A stretch of 49,030 nt of DNA. Origin: an uncultured Rhodothermaceae bacterium (GTDB lineage: Bacteria > Bacteroidota > Rhodothermia > Rhodothermales > Salinibacteraceae). Below are positions 1 through 9,112 of the stretch, piece after piece (position 1 is the first letter of the stretch; every line of letters starts with the position of its first letter). A program made the translations under genes and the position numbers. The stretch covers positions 1-49,030 of the forward strand of contig CAJXLX010000008.1 of NCBI GenBank assembly GCA_913056335.1. Direction: 5' to 3'. The notes below the pieces were generated by a model. The model had not been told where the DNA came from, ran no database searches, and worked only from the letters and a program-made list of their open reading frames with translations.

Positions 1-1
1 C

Positions 2-121
2 AACGCGACGTTCACGGTGAAGCTGATCCAGCCGGTTGCACTGGAGGAGGGCCTGCGGTTTGCGATCCGCGAAGGCGGGCACACCGTCGGCGCCGGCGTC
101 GTTACCGAAATCCTTGACTAA
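2..121 (+). CDS. tuf: Elongation factor Tu, C-terminal end (partial)
   Basis: Only the last 39 codons are in the window; the gene starts upstream. The visible peptide contains [16 protein letters not shown] and ends [10 protein letters not shown], the closing strands of EF-Tu domain III, which carries aminoacyl-tRNA to the ribosome with GTP. The order tuf then rpsJ is the usual one in bacterial str-S10 clusters, so the ribosomal operon here probably follows rpsL-rpsG-fusA-tuf to the left. Identification is firm although only a tenth of the protein is seen. Confidence 0.95.
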   Translation, partial: NATFTVKLIQPVALEEGLRFAIREGGHTVGAGVVTEILD

Positions 122-172
122 CGGGCTCCGCCCGCACCCCACATGCGGCAGGCAGGCGCCAGCTTGCCTGCC
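122..172 (+). other. Hairpins in the tuf-rpsJ spacer
   Basis: Two inverted repeats fill the spacer after tuf. The first (122-134) is a 5-bp stem, CGGGC/GCCCG, with a 3-base loop. The second (147-172) is an 8-bp stem, GGCAGGCA/TGCCTGCC, with a 10-base loop. Neither is followed by a T run, so they are not classical intrinsic terminators. They may attenuate or process the transcript between tuf and the S10 operon; that role is inference. Confidence 0.4.
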
Positions 173-207
173 CACTCATTTGCATCTGCTGAAACTGACC
201 CACTGCA

Positions 208-519
208 ATGGCCACCCAGCAAAAAATACGTATCAAGCTGAAGTCGTACGACCACATGCTGATTGACAAGAGCGCCGAGAAGATTATTCGGACGGTCAAG
301 TCGACTGGTGCGGTGGTGAGCGGCCCGATCCCGTTGCCTACGAAAAAGAAGGTATACACGGTGCTACGCGGCCCGCATGTTGACAAGAAAAGCCGCGAAC
401 AGTTTGAGCGGCGCCACCACAAGCGGCTCATCGACATTCTTTCGTCGAACAGCGAAACGGTCGACGCCCTGATGAAGCTGGAGCTTCCCAGTGGAGTTGA
501 TGTAGAGATTAAGGTATGA
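208..519 (+). CDS. rpsJ: 30S ribosomal protein S10
   Basis: S10 of 103 residues, the usual length, and first gene of the S10 operon. The protein sits in the head of the small subunit and, as NusE, also takes part in antitermination with NusB. The segments [20 protein letters not shown] and the loop [18 protein letters not shown] are characteristic. The ATG at 208 gives the canonical N-terminus [15 protein letters not shown]. No Shine-Dalgarno is visible in front of it. Its stop codon overlaps the start of the next gene (ATGA at 516-519), which suggests translational coupling to a non-ribosomal lipoprotein gene. Confidence 0.97.
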   Translation: MATQQKIRIKLKSYDHMLIDKSAEKIIRTVKSTGAVVSGPIPLPTKKKVYTVLRGPHVDKKSREQFERRHHKRLIDILSSNSETVDALMKLELPSGVDVEIKV

Positions 520-1013
520 GGTTGCTTCCTTCGGGCAGAACGGTGCTCGTGGTTGTGTTTCTGTTGCTTAGCTATAGCATTGGATGCACCACAGCTCCAG
601 AAGGTACGCAAATTCAGGCGCTCAGCGGAAGCTGGCAAATTACCGAACTTGACGTTGCTGGCCCCCGCGGAGACCTGACGACTGTGCTGCAGTCGCGCTA
701 CGAAACGCTGCCCACGCTGACTGTTGATGCCGAAGACGCTGCGCGCTATGTCATTACAGGCACGCGCACTGGCTCAGCGAGCCCCCTACGTGTAGAAGGA
801 CAGCTTGAAGAAGTAGGAGCAAACACAATTGCTTTTGTGAGTGGCTTCGAAACGGATATTGTGTGGACCCTTGACGTCCAGACCGGAACGCGAGCACGCT
901 TAGCATCTGGACCGGGTCCACAGGGACCTGCTCCTCTGCTGCGGGCGCTGCTTCCGAGCATCAACTGGAGTGATACCGAAGGGGCACGCTTCCAGATTGA
1001 ACGAACGAACTAA
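516..1013 (+). CDS. Small predicted lipoprotein inside the S10 operon
   Basis: A 165-residue protein I cannot assign to a named family. Residues 9-23 are hydrophobic and lead into S-I-G-C at 21-24, a plausible lipobox with Cys24 as the lipidation site (position -3 is Ser, weaker than the usual Leu). The mature part starts with a Gly/Ser-Trp element ([11 protein letters not shown], residues 37-47) and alternating polar/hydrophobic stretches, which recall small lipocalin-like beta-barrel lipoproteins; this is only a resemblance. It overlaps rpsJ by 4 bp (ATGA) and ends 71 bp before rplC, so it must be carried on the ribosomal transcript. The opposite-strand frames here have no recognisable product. 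Confidence 0.75.
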   Translation: MRLLPSGRTVLVVVFLLLSYSIGCTTAPEGTQIQALSGSWQITELDVAGPRGDLTTVLQSRYETLPTLTVDAEDAARYVITGTRTGSASPLRVEGQLEEVGANTIAFVSGFETDIVWTLDVQTGTRARLASGPGPQGPAPLLRALLPSINWSDTEGARFQIERTN

Positions 1014-1084
1014 GACCCTGCAGGCATGCACTGCATCCTGTAGCTTCCCCAATATTTACTGACCGGCATAATCGACCGACCGTC

Positions 1085-1714
1085 ATGAGTAGCGGACTGA
1101 TTGGCAAAAAAATAGGAATGACCAGCGTGTTTGACGATGCGGGCAACAACATTGCCTGCACCGTCATTGAGGCCGGTCCGAACCTGGTGACACAGGTAAA
1201 AACCGAAGACGGCCCCGACGGCTACAGTGCCGTGCAGCTTGCATTTGACAGCAAGCCGGAGAAAAACACAACGAAGGCAATGCAGGGCCATTTCGCCAGT
1301 GCCGGAACCGAGCCGAAGCGTAAGGTCACCGAGTTCGATCGTGCCGACGACGCGCTCGAACGTGGCGACGAACTGCACCCTGATGACGTTTTCGAGGAAG
1401 GAGAACTCATCGATGTGGTGGGGATCTCGAAAGGAAAAGGATTCCAGGGGGTTGTGAAGCGCCATGGGTTCTCGGGGGTAGGCATGCGTACGCACGGCCA
1501 GTCCGACCAGCAGCGCCACCCCGGCTCTGTGGGCGCTTCCGCCGATCCGTCGCGTGTGTTCAAGGGGACCCGCATGGGGGGGCGCACAGGTACCGACCGC
1601 ACCATGATTAAAAATCTGGAAGTGGTTCGCATCCTGCCTGACCACAACGCCGTGCTCGTGAAAGGCTCCGTGCCGGGTGCGAAAAACAGCTATGTGGAGC
1701 TTCACAAGAAATAA
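1085..1714 (+). CDS. rplC: 50S ribosomal protein L3
   Basis: L3, 209 residues, an early assembly protein of the large subunit that reaches the peptidyl-transferase centre. Diagnostic segments are SGLIGKKIGMTSVF at the start, KGKGFQGVVKRHGFSG in the middle, and the loop RTHGQSDQQRHPGSVG followed by GTRMGGRTGTDR. The ATG at 1085 gives the universal N-terminus. The upstream sequence has no purine-rich ribosome binding site. It is separated from rpsJ by the inserted lipoprotein gene, whereas in most bacteria rplC follows rpsJ directly. Confidence 0.97.
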   Translation: MSSGLIGKKIGMTSVFDDAGNNIACTVIEAGPNLVTQVKTEDGPDGYSAVQLAFDSKPEKNTTKAMQGHFASAGTEPKRKVTEFDRADDALERGDELHPDDVFEEGELIDVVGISKGKGFQGVVKRHGFSGVGMRTHGQSDQQRHPGSVGASADPSRVFKGTRMGGRTGTDRTMIKNLEVVRILPDHNAVLVKGSVPGAKNSYVELHKK

Positions 1715-1790
1715 CGGCTCGCCGCTAAACAGCGGGACGCAGGGGTCGTACCGCACCGAGTGATTGCATCTTCTGTACAAGTATTACGCC

Positions 1791-2435
1791 ATGGATCTCG
1801 AAATTATACAAGAAGACGGCGCCGCGTCGGGCCAAACCGTGACGCTGGATCCGACTGTGTTCGACATTGAGCCCAATGACCATGTCATCTGGCTGGATGT
1901 GAAGCGCATTCAAGCGAACCAGCGCCAGGGCACGCACAAAACCAAAGAGCGTAGCGATGTGCGCGGAAGTCGGCGCAAGTTGTATCGCCAGAAAGGCACG
2001 GGTAATGCTCGTGCCGGTGATGCCAAGTCGCCGATTCGCAGAACGGGTGGGCGAGCCCACGGGCCCCGCCCGCGCTCGTACTCTCAGAAGGTCAACAAAA
2101 AGACCTCGCGCCTGGCGCGCCGCTCCGCGCTCTCCTACAAGGCGCAAAACGACGCGCTGCACGTCATCGAAGACTTTAGCATGGACGTGCCAAGCACTGG
2201 CGAGCTCCGCAGCCTGCTGGGACTACACAGTCTGTCTGACGCCAAAGTGCTGATTGTAACAACCGATGTCGAGAAAGAAATCTATCTTTCGGCGCGAAAC
2301 CTTTCAAAGGTGAACGTGCGTGAGGTGGCGAGCCTTTCGACAATCGATGTTCTCAATGCTGATGCCGTGCTGCTTCAGGAAGGCGCTCTTGACTACTTGA
2401 CTGACCTGCTTTCGGTGGCTCCGCAGACGGCCTAA
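1791..2435 (+). CDS. rplD: 50S ribosomal protein L4
   Basis: L4, 214 residues, lines the peptide exit tunnel; in E. coli it also represses the S10 operon. The long internal loop with [14 protein letters not shown] and [16 protein letters not shown] is the tunnel-reaching extension. I place the start at the ATG at 1791 ([10 protein letters not shown]), because an upstream in-frame TTG at 1764 would add nine residues (MHLLYKYYA) not found in the family. The residues after the start are acidic. No Shine-Dalgarno is visible. Confidence 0.95.
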   Translation: MDLEIIQEDGAASGQTVTLDPTVFDIEPNDHVIWLDVKRIQANQRQGTHKTKERSDVRGSRRKLYRQKGTGNARAGDAKSPIRRTGGRAHGPRPRSYSQKVNKKTSRLARRSALSYKAQNDALHVIEDFSMDVPSTGELRSLLGLHSLSDAKVLIVTTDVEKEIYLSARNLSKVNVREVASLSTIDVLNADAVLLQEGALDYLTDLLSVAPQTA

Positions 2436-2545
2436 CACATAGGCCTTGTGCCCACAGACCTTGTTGTACCCGGCTCCTTGCGGTGCCTCGTGCTTCCAGG
2501 CTGTCTGTCCTGTCTCCGCTCACCCTTTGGACCTCTTGTTGACCC

Positions 2546-2845
2546 ATGAGCAATCGTATTCTTATCGAGCCGCATCTTACGGAAAAGGCAACCGAGCAGA
2601 TGTACGAAGGCAAGTATTCCTTCGTCGTGAACCTCGCTGCTACAAAGCCGCAGATTCGTGCTGCCGTTGAGCGGCGTTACGAAGGCGTGCGTGTAACAAA
2701 TATCCGTACGCAAGTTGTGCCTGGAAAACGGCGGCGCCAGTTCCGGCAAGGCTCGATGATCGAGGGCCGGACGTCCGGGTTCAAAAAAGCCATTGTAGAG
2801 ATCGATCCCGAATACGGGGAGATCGACTTCTTTGAAGACGTGTAG
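2546..2845 (+). CDS. rplW: 50S ribosomal protein L23
   Basis: L23, 99 residues, located at the exit of the peptide tunnel, where it docks trigger factor and SRP. The N-terminal segment LIEPHLTEKATEQMYEGKY and the central FVVNLAATKPQIRAAVE match the family; the C-terminus is acidic (DPEYGEIDFFEDV). A 110-bp spacer separates it from rplD, longer than is usual in this operon. Confidence 0.96.
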   Translation: MSNRILIEPHLTEKATEQMYEGKYSFVVNLAATKPQIRAAVERRYEGVRVTNIRTQVVPGKRRRQFRQGSMIEGRTSGFKKAIVEIDPEYGEIDFFEDV

Positions 2846-2928
2846 TCGCCTCACGCGCTCCTACGTTTGCCTACGCACTCCACTGATTACCGCAGAGGCA
2901 CTGCTTCTGCACAAGCACCTACTGGCCT

Positions 2929-3768
2929 ATGTCGATTAAAAAGCTGAAACCCAACATAAACAGCCAGCGCCAACGCTCGGTGTCGGCCTTCGACGACATT
3001 ACGGAGACCGAACCGGAAAAGAGCCTGCTGGAGCCGATTAAAAAGTCGGGCGGCCGCAACAACCAGGGACGCATGACTATGCGTTACCGCGGTGGAGGCC
3101 ACAAACGGCGCTACCGCAAGATTGACTTTAAGCGTCAGAAAGACAACATCCCTGCTCGTGTGGCAACGGTCGAATACGACCCGAACCGTTCGGCGCGCAT
3201 TGCTCTTCTTGTGTACGCCGATGGTGAAAAGCGATACATCATCGCGCCCGACGAGATCGAAGTGGGCACCACCGTGATGAGTGGCCCGGCAGCAAGCCCC
3301 GACTTGGGCAACTGCCTCCCGCTCTCCAACATGCCACTTGGGACCGTTGTGCACGCTATTGAGATGAAGCCAGGCAAAGGGGCGCAGATGGCCCGTGCTG
3401 CAGGCACCGAGGCACGCCTCACCGCTCGCGAAGGCAAATTTGCTACGCTGCAGTTGCCCTCAGGCGAGACGCGTGTTGTGCCTGCCGAGTGTCGTGCTAC
3501 GGTGGGAACCACCAGCAATGTCGATCACATGAACGTAATGCTTGGCAAAGCCGGGCGGAAGCGTTGGCTGGGTCGCCGTCCGCGCACGCGAGGCGTGGCT
3601 ATGAACCCTGTTGACCACCCTATGGGCGGAGGCGAAGGCCGCGCCTCGGGCGGACATCCTCGATCGCGCAAAGGTGTGCCGGCGAAAGGATATAAGACGC
3701 GCAAGCGCAACAAGACCTCCAACAAATACATCATTCGGCGGCGTACCGAGCGTAAGAAGCGCCGGTAA
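2929..3768 (+). CDS. rplB: 50S ribosomal protein L2
   Basis: L2, 279 residues, binds 23S rRNA near the peptidyl-transferase centre and bridges the subunits. [20 protein letters not shown] near residue 50 and [20 protein letters not shown] near residue 228 are signature regions; the conserved His of the HPxGGGEG motif is present. The C-terminal tail is strongly basic ([10 protein letters not shown]). Normal length and order between rplW and rpsS. Confidence 0.97.
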   Translation: MSIKKLKPNINSQRQRSVSAFDDITETEPEKSLLEPIKKSGGRNNQGRMTMRYRGGGHKRRYRKIDFKRQKDNIPARVATVEYDPNRSARIALLVYADGEKRYIIAPDEIEVGTTVMSGPAASPDLGNCLPLSNMPLGTVVHAIEMKPGKGAQMARAAGTEARLTAREGKFATLQLPSGETRVVPAECRATVGTTSNVDHMNVMLGKAGRKRWLGRRPRTRGVAMNPVDHPMGGGEGRASGGHPRSRKGVPAKGYKTRKRNKTSNKYIIRRRTERKKRR

Positions 3769-3818
3769 GACCGCTGCCGCTGCAATCCCGTACGCTACCG
3801 ACAGACAACACCCACATT

Positions 3819-4106
3819 ATGCCACGCTCTTTACGCAAAGGCCCTTACGTCTACTACAAGCTACAACGCAAGGTAGACGCCCTCAACGATTCCAACAGCA
3901 AGAAGGTGGTAAAGACATGGAGCCGCGACTCCATCATTACCCCCGACTTTGTGGGCCACACGTTTGCCGTGCACAACGGCCGGCAGTTTATTCCGGTGTA
4001 CGTGTCTGAGAACATGGTAGGGCATAAGCTGGGTGAGTTTGCGCCCACTCGTACCTTTAGTGGTCACGCCAAGTCGAAAGTAGACAAACGGACGCGACGC
4101 GCCTAA
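3819..4106 (+). CDS. rpsS: 30S ribosomal protein S19
   Basis: S19, 95 residues, in the head of the small subunit with S13, touching the A-site finger of the 50[16 protein letters not shown] at the start and [16 protein letters not shown] near the end are family signatures. The ATG at 3819 is the only sensible start and has no Shine-Dalgarno. It lies 50 bp after rplB. Confidence 0.97.
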   Translation: MPRSLRKGPYVYYKLQRKVDALNDSNSKKVVKTWSRDSIITPDFVGHTFAVHNGRQFIPVYVSENMVGHKLGEFAPTRTFSGHAKSKVDKRTRRA

Positions 4107-4169
4107 TCACGTTTGGCGCATGCGTGCGGAAGCCGTGGGCACTGCGCCGCCATCAAACCGACCAATGCT

Positions 4170-4526
4170 ATGGAAGCACGAGCTGTACAGAAATACATTC
4201 GGAACTCGCCGATGAAGGTGCGGCGCGTCATCAACGTGGTGCGTGGCCGCACGGTGCCAGAAGCGATTAACATCCTGAGCTTCTTGCCGCAGAAGCCTAC
4301 CGAAGTCGTCGAGAAGACCATTCGGTCGGCGGTGTTCAACCTGATGGATAAGCACGACGAACGCTTCGACGAGAGCGAGCTTGTCATCAAAGAAATTCGC
4401 GCGGACGAAGGGCCCACCTTCAAGCGGTTCAAGGCAGCGGCGCGGGGGCGCGCCAAGCCGATTCGGAAGCGCACCACGCACCTCACCGTTGTGGTGGAAG
4501 TGCGTGAGCGCGAGCCGGTTGCGTAG
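4170..4526 (+). CDS. rplV: 50S ribosomal protein L22
   Basis: L22, 118 residues; its long beta-hairpin lines the exit tunnel at the constriction with L4. The core includes YIRNSPMKVRRVINVVRGRT and the hairpin KRFKAAARGRAKPIRKRT. The open frame extends upstream to 4113, but family alignment places the start at the ATG at 4170 (MEARAVQKYIR); the extra 19 residues in front have no counterpart. Ends 76 bp before rpsC. Confidence 0.95.
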   Translation: MEARAVQKYIRNSPMKVRRVINVVRGRTVPEAINILSFLPQKPTEVVEKTIRSAVFNLMDKHDERFDESELVIKEIRADEGPTFKRFKAAARGRAKPIRKRTTHLTVVVEVREREPVA

Positions 4527-4602
4527 CAACGCCGCCGTTGAGCACCTTCAACCGGGCATCCTGCCCATCGCTGCAATTGTATAGGTAAACGAGGTACTAC
4601 CC

Positions 4603-5328
4603 TTGGGTCAGAAAACACATCCGATCGGGTTTCGGCTTGGCATCATCCGCGGTTGGGATTCCAACTGGTATGCGGAGCAAAACCTGCAAGAAAACATCGA
4701 AGAAGATTACACCATCCGCGAATATCTGGATGCGCGCCTGCGCCGTGCGGGATTGAGCCGTGCGGTCATTGAGCGTACGCCGAAGCGCGTAATCCTGACG
4801 CTGCACACCAGTCGTCCGGGCGTGGTCATTGGCCGCGGCGGAAGCGAGGTGGAGAAGCTCCGTGAGGAGCTGAAGCGCCTCACCGGAAAAGACATCCAGA
4901 TTAATATCAGCGAGATCAAGCGTCCGGAACTGGATGCGACGCTGGTGGCGAAGAACATCGCACAGCAGCTGGAGGGGCGGATTTCGTACCGTCGCGCCAT
5001 GAAGCAAGCGATGACGGCTGCGATGCGCATGGGTGCCGAAGGCATCCGGATCCGCGTAGCAGGCCGCCTTGGTGGTGCCGAAATGGGGCGCATTGAGGAG
5101 TACCTCGAAGGTCGCGTGCCGCTGCACACGATCCGAGCCGACATTGACTTCGCCAAGGCAACTGCGCTTACGATCTACGGCACCATTGGTGTGAAAGTGT
5201 GGATCCACCGCGGCGAAATCCTCGGACAGCCTGATCTGAGCCCGAACGTGCAAGCGCAGCAGCGCAAGCAGAACCAGAGCAGCGGTCGCGGCGGGCGCAA
5301 GCGCGGGGGACGCCGTCGGCGCAACTAA
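4603..5328 (+). CDS. rpsC: 30S ribosomal protein S3 (TTG start)
   Basis: S3, 241 residues, at the mRNA entry channel. The KH-domain GxxG loop is seen in [19 protein letters not shown]; the C-terminal S3 domain follows and the protein ends in a very basic Gly/Arg tail ([13 protein letters not shown]). The universal N-terminus [12 protein letters not shown] begins directly after a TTG codon at 4603, so translation must start there; no ATG is available nearby. A GAGG at 4591-4594 lies 8 bases before the TTG, one of very few Shine-Dalgarno-like sequences in this operon, and may compensate for the weak start codon. Confidence 0.96.
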   Translation: MGQKTHPIGFRLGIIRGWDSNWYAEQNLQENIEEDYTIREYLDARLRRAGLSRAVIERTPKRVILTLHTSRPGVVIGRGGSEVEKLREELKRLTGKDIQINISEIKRPELDATLVAKNIAQQLEGRISYRRAMKQAMTAAMRMGAEGIRIRVAGRLGGAEMGRIEEYLEGRVPLHTIRADIDFAKATALTIYGTIGVKVWIHRGEILGQPDLSPNVQAQQRKQNQSSGRGGRKRGGRRRRN

Positions 5329-5463
5329 CAGCGTTGTGTCCTGACTAACCGTCTGTCTTGTTCCCAGGTGTACAAGGCGGATGCATGCACTCTTTGTTGT
5401 CGTTATCCTTATGAATAGGCGTTGCCGGGCTTGGGCCCGCGCGACACCAACCTACACACTCCC

Positions 5464-5904
5464 ATGCTACAACCTAAACGAACCAAACACCGCAAGGTGC
5501 AGCGTCGGCAAGGCCTGAAGAAAGGCAATGCCCAGCGCGGCACACGTATCAACTTTGGCGACTTCGGACTGAAAGCGCTCGAAAAAGGACAGATTTCGAG
5601 CCGTCAGATTGAGTCGGCACGTGTGGCTATCAACCGCTACATGAAGCGAGCTGGTAAGGTCTGGATCCGAATCTTTCCGGACAAGCCGGTCACGAAGAAG
5701 CCGGCCGAAACGCGCATGGGTAAAGGGAAGGGGGCGCCTGAGTTTTACGTGGCGCCTGTAAACCCCGGACAGGTGTTGTTTGAGGTGGGAGGTGGGGTAT
5801 CCCGTGAAGTAGCCAAAGAGGCGCTTCGACTCGGGAAGCACAAGCTTCCCATCAAGACAAAGTTCGTTGTACGTCCCATGTACCGCGATCGCGACGAAGC
5901 ATAA
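5464..5904 (+). CDS. rplP: 50S ribosomal protein L16
   Basis: L16, 146 residues, near the A-site tRNA elbow. [17 protein letters not shown] at the start and [19 protein letters not shown] near residue 80 are diagnostic. The frame is open from 5422, but the conserved N-terminus fixes the start at the ATG at 5464. The 135-bp spacer after rpsC holds no gene that I can see. Confidence 0.96.
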   Translation: MLQPKRTKHRKVQRRQGLKKGNAQRGTRINFGDFGLKALEKGQISSRQIESARVAINRYMKRAGKVWIRIFPDKPVTKKPAETRMGKGKGAPEFYVAPVNPGQVLFEVGGGVSREVAKEALRLGKHKLPIKTKFVVRPMYRDRDEA

Positions 5905-5989
5905 TCGCTCCTGGTAGCCCCCGCTGCCGCCCGCCTTTCGGGAGTGGCTGTACTCCTTGTGTCCGTGTTCGTTATAGACTTGTGTTGAT

Positions 5990-6193
5990 ATGAAAGCCAA
6001 AGAGGTTCGCGATCTCAGCATTCCTGAGATTGAGACACGTATTGAAGAAGAGCAAGACCAGCTTGAAAAGCTGCGCTTCCGCCACTCTGTCCATGGCCGC
6101 ATTGAAAACCCGATGCTGCTGCGCACGAAGCGCCGCTTTGTGGCGCGCCTGAAGACCATCTTGACTGAAAAGAAAGCGCAGGCCGACGCGTAA
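5990..6193 (+). CDS. rpmC: 50S ribosomal protein L29
   Basis: L29, 67 residues, a two-helix protein at the tunnel exit next to L23. The pattern MKAKEVRDLSIPEIETRIEE followed by LEKLRFRHSVHGRIENP matches the family. Sits between rplP and rpsQ as expected. No Shine-Dalgarno precedes the ATG. Confidence 0.95.
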   Translation: MKAKEVRDLSIPEIETRIEEEQDQLEKLRFRHSVHGRIENPMLLRTKRRFVARLKTILTEKKAQADA

Positions 6194-6233
6194 GCGCAGT
6201 TTCCTGTTTGCTCTCACACCCTGATATCCAGAT

Positions 6234-6533
6234 ATGCCTGATACGCCCAAGACAGACGCCCCGACCGAATCCGCATCCGCTACGCGCAATGCACGGAAAG
6301 AACGCGTAGGCATTGTAACGAGCGCCAAGATGGATAAAACCATCACGGTAAACGTGCGCCGCCAGATGAAGCATCCCATGTATGGCAAGTACTTGGAGCG
6401 CTCCTCGAAAATGCTTGCTCATGATGAGGACGAAACCGCTGCAGAAGGCGACATTGTACGCATCGTGGAAACGCGCCCGCTCAGCAAACGGAAGCGGTGG
6501 CGCCTTGACGACATTATTGAGCGTGCGGCATAG
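6234..6533 (+). CDS. rpsQ: 30S ribosomal protein S17 with N-terminal extension
   Basis: S17, 99 residues, a 16S rRNA-binding primary assembly protein with an OB fold. The core [19 protein letters not shown] and [18 protein letters not shown] are typical. Compared with the common length of about 80-85, there is an extra N-terminal arm of roughly 20 residues rich in Asp, Thr, Ala and Ser. The ATG at 6234 is the only upstream start, and the arm could be a lineage feature. Confidence 0.95.
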   Translation: MPDTPKTDAPTESASATRNARKERVGIVTSAKMDKTITVNVRRQMKHPMYGKYLERSSKMLAHDEDETAAEGDIVRIVETRPLSKRKRWRLDDIIERAA

Positions 6534-6684
6534 CGGAGACGGGCAATGATGGCCTGCATCTGCCTGAACCCACTGGTTCAAGTAAGCGCCTGGCTATAAG
6601 CGCCGCGCACAAGCAAGCCCCTTGCTGCCTCCACGCCCCACGCCCCCTGTACCTCCTCCTTCAAAGTTAACTGTGTGACACGCG

Positions 6685-7053
6685 ATGATTCAGCAAGAAT
6701 CACGACTGAAAGTAGCCGACAACAGCGGCGCAAAAGAAGTGCAATGCATCCGAGTACTGGGCAGTAGCGGACGCCGCTACGCCAGTCTGGGCGACCGCAT
6801 CATGGTCTCCGTGAAATCGGCGATTCCAGGCGGTACGGTAGGCAAGGGCGACGTAAGCCCAGCCGTGGTCGTGCGTGCATGCAAGGAGGTAGGCCGAAGC
6901 GACGGCTCCTACATCCGCTTTGACGAAAATGCGGCTGTGCTCATCAACGACCAGAATGAACCGGTAGGCACCCGTGTGTTTGGACCGGTCGCCCGTGAGC
7001 TGCGCGAAAAACAGTTTATGCGGATTGTGTCACTGGCGCCCGAGGTGCTGTAA
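6685..7053 (+). CDS. rplN: 50S ribosomal protein L14
   Basis: L14, 122 residues, the normal length; forms an intersubunit bridge and is the docking site of Rsf[21 protein letters not shown] and the C-terminal [19 protein letters not shown] are signatures. The 151-bp spacer before it contains a 6-bp hairpin (TGAACC/GGTTCA, 6565-6580). Confidence 0.97.
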   Translation: MIQQESRLKVADNSGAKEVQCIRVLGSSGRRYASLGDRIMVSVKSAIPGGTVGKGDVSPAVVVRACKEVGRSDGSYIRFDENAAVLINDQNEPVGTRVFGPVARELREKQFMRIVSLAPEVL

Positions 7054-7147
7054 CGTAGACCCATGCTCGCAGCCCCGCTTGCCGATTACGACGCAAGGCA
7101 CGCGAGCCCCCAGCTTTTGCTTTTGACGACAAGAAAACACAGGCTCC

Positions 7148-7534
7148 ATGCCCCGTACATCCAATCAACAACGTAAGCTGCACGTCAAGAAAGGCGATAT
7201 GGTCATGTTGAACAAGACCATAACGTCGGCCTCCTCTGCAGGCGACGACCGCGAGAAAGGCTATGTGGGTAAAGTCCTGCGAGTCTTTCCTGAGCGTGAG
7301 CGCGTGATCGTGGAAGGCGTGAACATGCGCGTGTTTCATGAGCAGCCCAGCCAGGCAAACCCAGAGGGTGGGCGGATTGAGCGCGAAGCGCCGATTCATG
7401 CCTCGAACGTAAACCCGGTTGATGAAAACGGCAACCCGACACGTGTCGGACGCCGCCGCATCGAGGATCCAGAAACGGGACGCGGGCAGTGGGTTCGCTA
7501 CGCAAAGACAACAGGCGAACAACTGGACAGCTAA
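7148..7534 (+). CDS. rplX: 50S ribosomal protein L24
   Basis: L24, 128 residues, an assembly-initiating protein near the tunnel exit. The KOW motif begins at KLHVKKGDMVM and continues GYVGKVLRVFPERERVIVEGVN; HASNVNPVDENGNPTRVG is the conserved C-terminal part. It is longer than the common 100-110 residues because of a short insertion (SSAGDDREK) in the KOW region and a C-terminal tail. Confidence 0.95.
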   Translation: MPRTSNQQRKLHVKKGDMVMLNKTITSASSAGDDREKGYVGKVLRVFPERERVIVEGVNMRVFHEQPSQANPEGGRIEREAPIHASNVNPVDENGNPTRVGRRRIEDPETGRGQWVRYAKTTGEQLDS

Positions 7535-7663
7535 ACGCCTCCAGCGGCATGAAACGAGTATGCAGGAGGAACCCCTCTGGCTGCTCCATCATTTTCACCA
7601 TCTGCAACAGGCTCGCTTTTCGGGGTTGTTGTACGGCGAATTAACCGACCTATAAGCAACATC

Positions 7664-8239
7664 ATGGCCAACCTTCCACGCCTTAAAAAAACGTACCAAG
7701 ACGATGTGCTGCCCGATCTTATGGAGCAGTTCGGGTACGACAACGTGATGCGCGCGCCGCGCCTGTCCAAGATTTCCATCAACAAGGGAGTCGGCGAGGC
7801 CGCCGAAACGCCCAAATTGCTTGATGACGCAATGGAAGAGTTGCGGTCCATCACAGGGCAGCATCCCGAGGTGACACGTGCGAAGAAGAGCATCTCGAAC
7901 TTCGGAATTCGAGAAGGTGTGCCTGTCGGCGCGCGCGTTACACTGCGCGACGCATACATGTACGAATTCCTCGACCGTCTGGTCACGCTGGCACTGCCTA
8001 ACGTACGTGACTTCCAGGGTGTGCCTGACCGGAGTTTTGATGGGCAAGGCAACTACACACTTGGTATTAGCGACCAGACGATCTTTCCGGAGATCAGTGT
8101 TGATGATGTTGACCGGGTAAGCGGCATGGACGTGACGTTCGTGACGAGCGCCGAGACGGATGAAGAAGCCTACGCATTGCTAAAAGGGCTGGGCATGCCG
8201 TTCGTGCGTCGTGAAGATGATGAGGCTGTGGCCGCGTAG
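7664..8239 (+). CDS. rplE: 50S ribosomal protein L5
   Basis: L5, 191 residues, binds 5S rRNA and contacts P-site tRNA. Signature parts are [19 protein letters not shown] and [20 protein letters not shown], then [14 protein letters not shown] near residue 128. The C-terminus extends in acidic residues ([11 protein letters not shown]) beyond the family core. A 129-bp spacer precedes it. Confidence 0.96.
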   Translation: MANLPRLKKTYQDDVLPDLMEQFGYDNVMRAPRLSKISINKGVGEAAETPKLLDDAMEELRSITGQHPEVTRAKKSISNFGIREGVPVGARVTLRDAYMYEFLDRLVTLALPNVRDFQGVPDRSFDGQGNYTLGISDQTIFPEISVDDVDRVSGMDVTFVTSAETDEEAYALLKGLGMPFVRREDDEAVAA

Positions 8240-8309
8240 CAGCCTGCACACTGGGCTGTTCCGGTGTCCTCTCCGTATTCTGAATGACCAAAATAGCTGC
8301 CTGAAGACC

Positions 8310-8579
8310 ATGGCTAAGAAAAGCTGGATCGCGCGCGAAAAGAAGCGCCGCGAAACCTACGAGAAGTACAAAGAAAAGCGTCGCAAGCTGAAGGAAGAAG
8401 GCCGCTGGGTTGAACTGCAGAAGCTGCCGCGCGACGCCAGCCCCGTACGCCAGAACAACCGGTGCCCAATTTCGGGACGCGTTCGCGGATACATGCGCGA
8501 GTTTGGTGTATCCCGTATCGTGTTCCGCGAACTGGCGCTCCAAGGCCGGATTCCGGGCATTCGGAAGTCCAGCTGGTAA
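8310..8579 (+). CDS. rpsN: 30S ribosomal protein S14 (zinc-independent form)
   Basis: S14, 89 residues, the long form. It has a single Cys in [17 protein letters not shown] and lacks the two CxxC pairs of the zinc-binding short form. The start is set at the ATG at 8310 ([15 protein letters not shown]); the frame is open for 33 codons further upstream, but that part overlaps rplE and has no family match. Ends [10 protein letters not shown], the universal S14 C-terminus. Confidence 0.96.
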   Translation: MAKKSWIAREKKRRETYEKYKEKRRKLKEEGRWVELQKLPRDASPVRQNNRCPISGRVRGYMREFGVSRIVFRELALQGRIPGIRKSSW

Positions 8580-8656
8580 GCAGGAAGCAACGCCTTGCTT
8601 TCCGCTACGCCAACACGTGCATCCCCTACGACCATAGAGATGAAAGTACCTATACG

Positions 8657-9058
8657 ATGAGTGGAATCTCCGATCCCGTTGCCGACTACATGGCTCGCAT
8701 TCGCAATGCGCAGCAGGCCAACCACCAGTATGTGGAAATTCCGGCTTCCAATCTGAAGCGCGCCATCACACAAATTTTGATGGAGAAGGGGTACATTAAA
8801 AACTACCTCAATATCGACGATGGAAAGCAGGGCCGTCTTCGGGTCTACCTGAAGTACGATCGTACAGGTGAGCCTGCTATCCAGGTGCTCGAACGCGTGT
8901 CGAAGCCGGGGCTCCGCGAATACGCAAAAGCGACGGAGGTGCCGCGCGTAAAGAACGGCCTGGGCATTGCTATCTTGTCTACGTCGCGCGGCGTGATGAG
9001 TGACAAGGAAGCCCGTCGTTTTGGCGTGGGAGGAGAAGTGTTGGCCCGCGTATTTTAA
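8657..9058 (+). CDS. rpsH: 30S ribosomal protein S8
   Basis: S8, 133 residues, a primary 16S rRNA binder and in E. coli the repressor of the spc operon. SDPVADYMARIRNAQ begins the protein and GVMSDKEARRFGVGGEVLAR ends it, both diagnostic. The frame stays open upstream to 8462, but the ATG at 8657 gives the conserved start. Follows rpsN after 77 bp. Confidence 0.96.
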   Translation: MSGISDPVADYMARIRNAQQANHQYVEIPASNLKRAITQILMEKGYIKNYLNIDDGKQGRLRVYLKYDRTGEPAIQVLERVSKPGLREYAKATEVPRVKNGLGIAILSTSRGVMSDKEARRFGVGGEVLARVF

Positions 9059-9112
9059 CCCGACCGTGCCCGTATCTGCGCACTCGTTCAACCTTGACCT
9101 ACAGGTGTTCCC

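Noticed and set aside
102-638. Reverse-strand open frame of 178 codons over rpsJ and the lipoprotein gene.
   Set aside because: It lies antisense to rpsJ, has no domain-like composition, and such frames are common opposite GC-rich genes.
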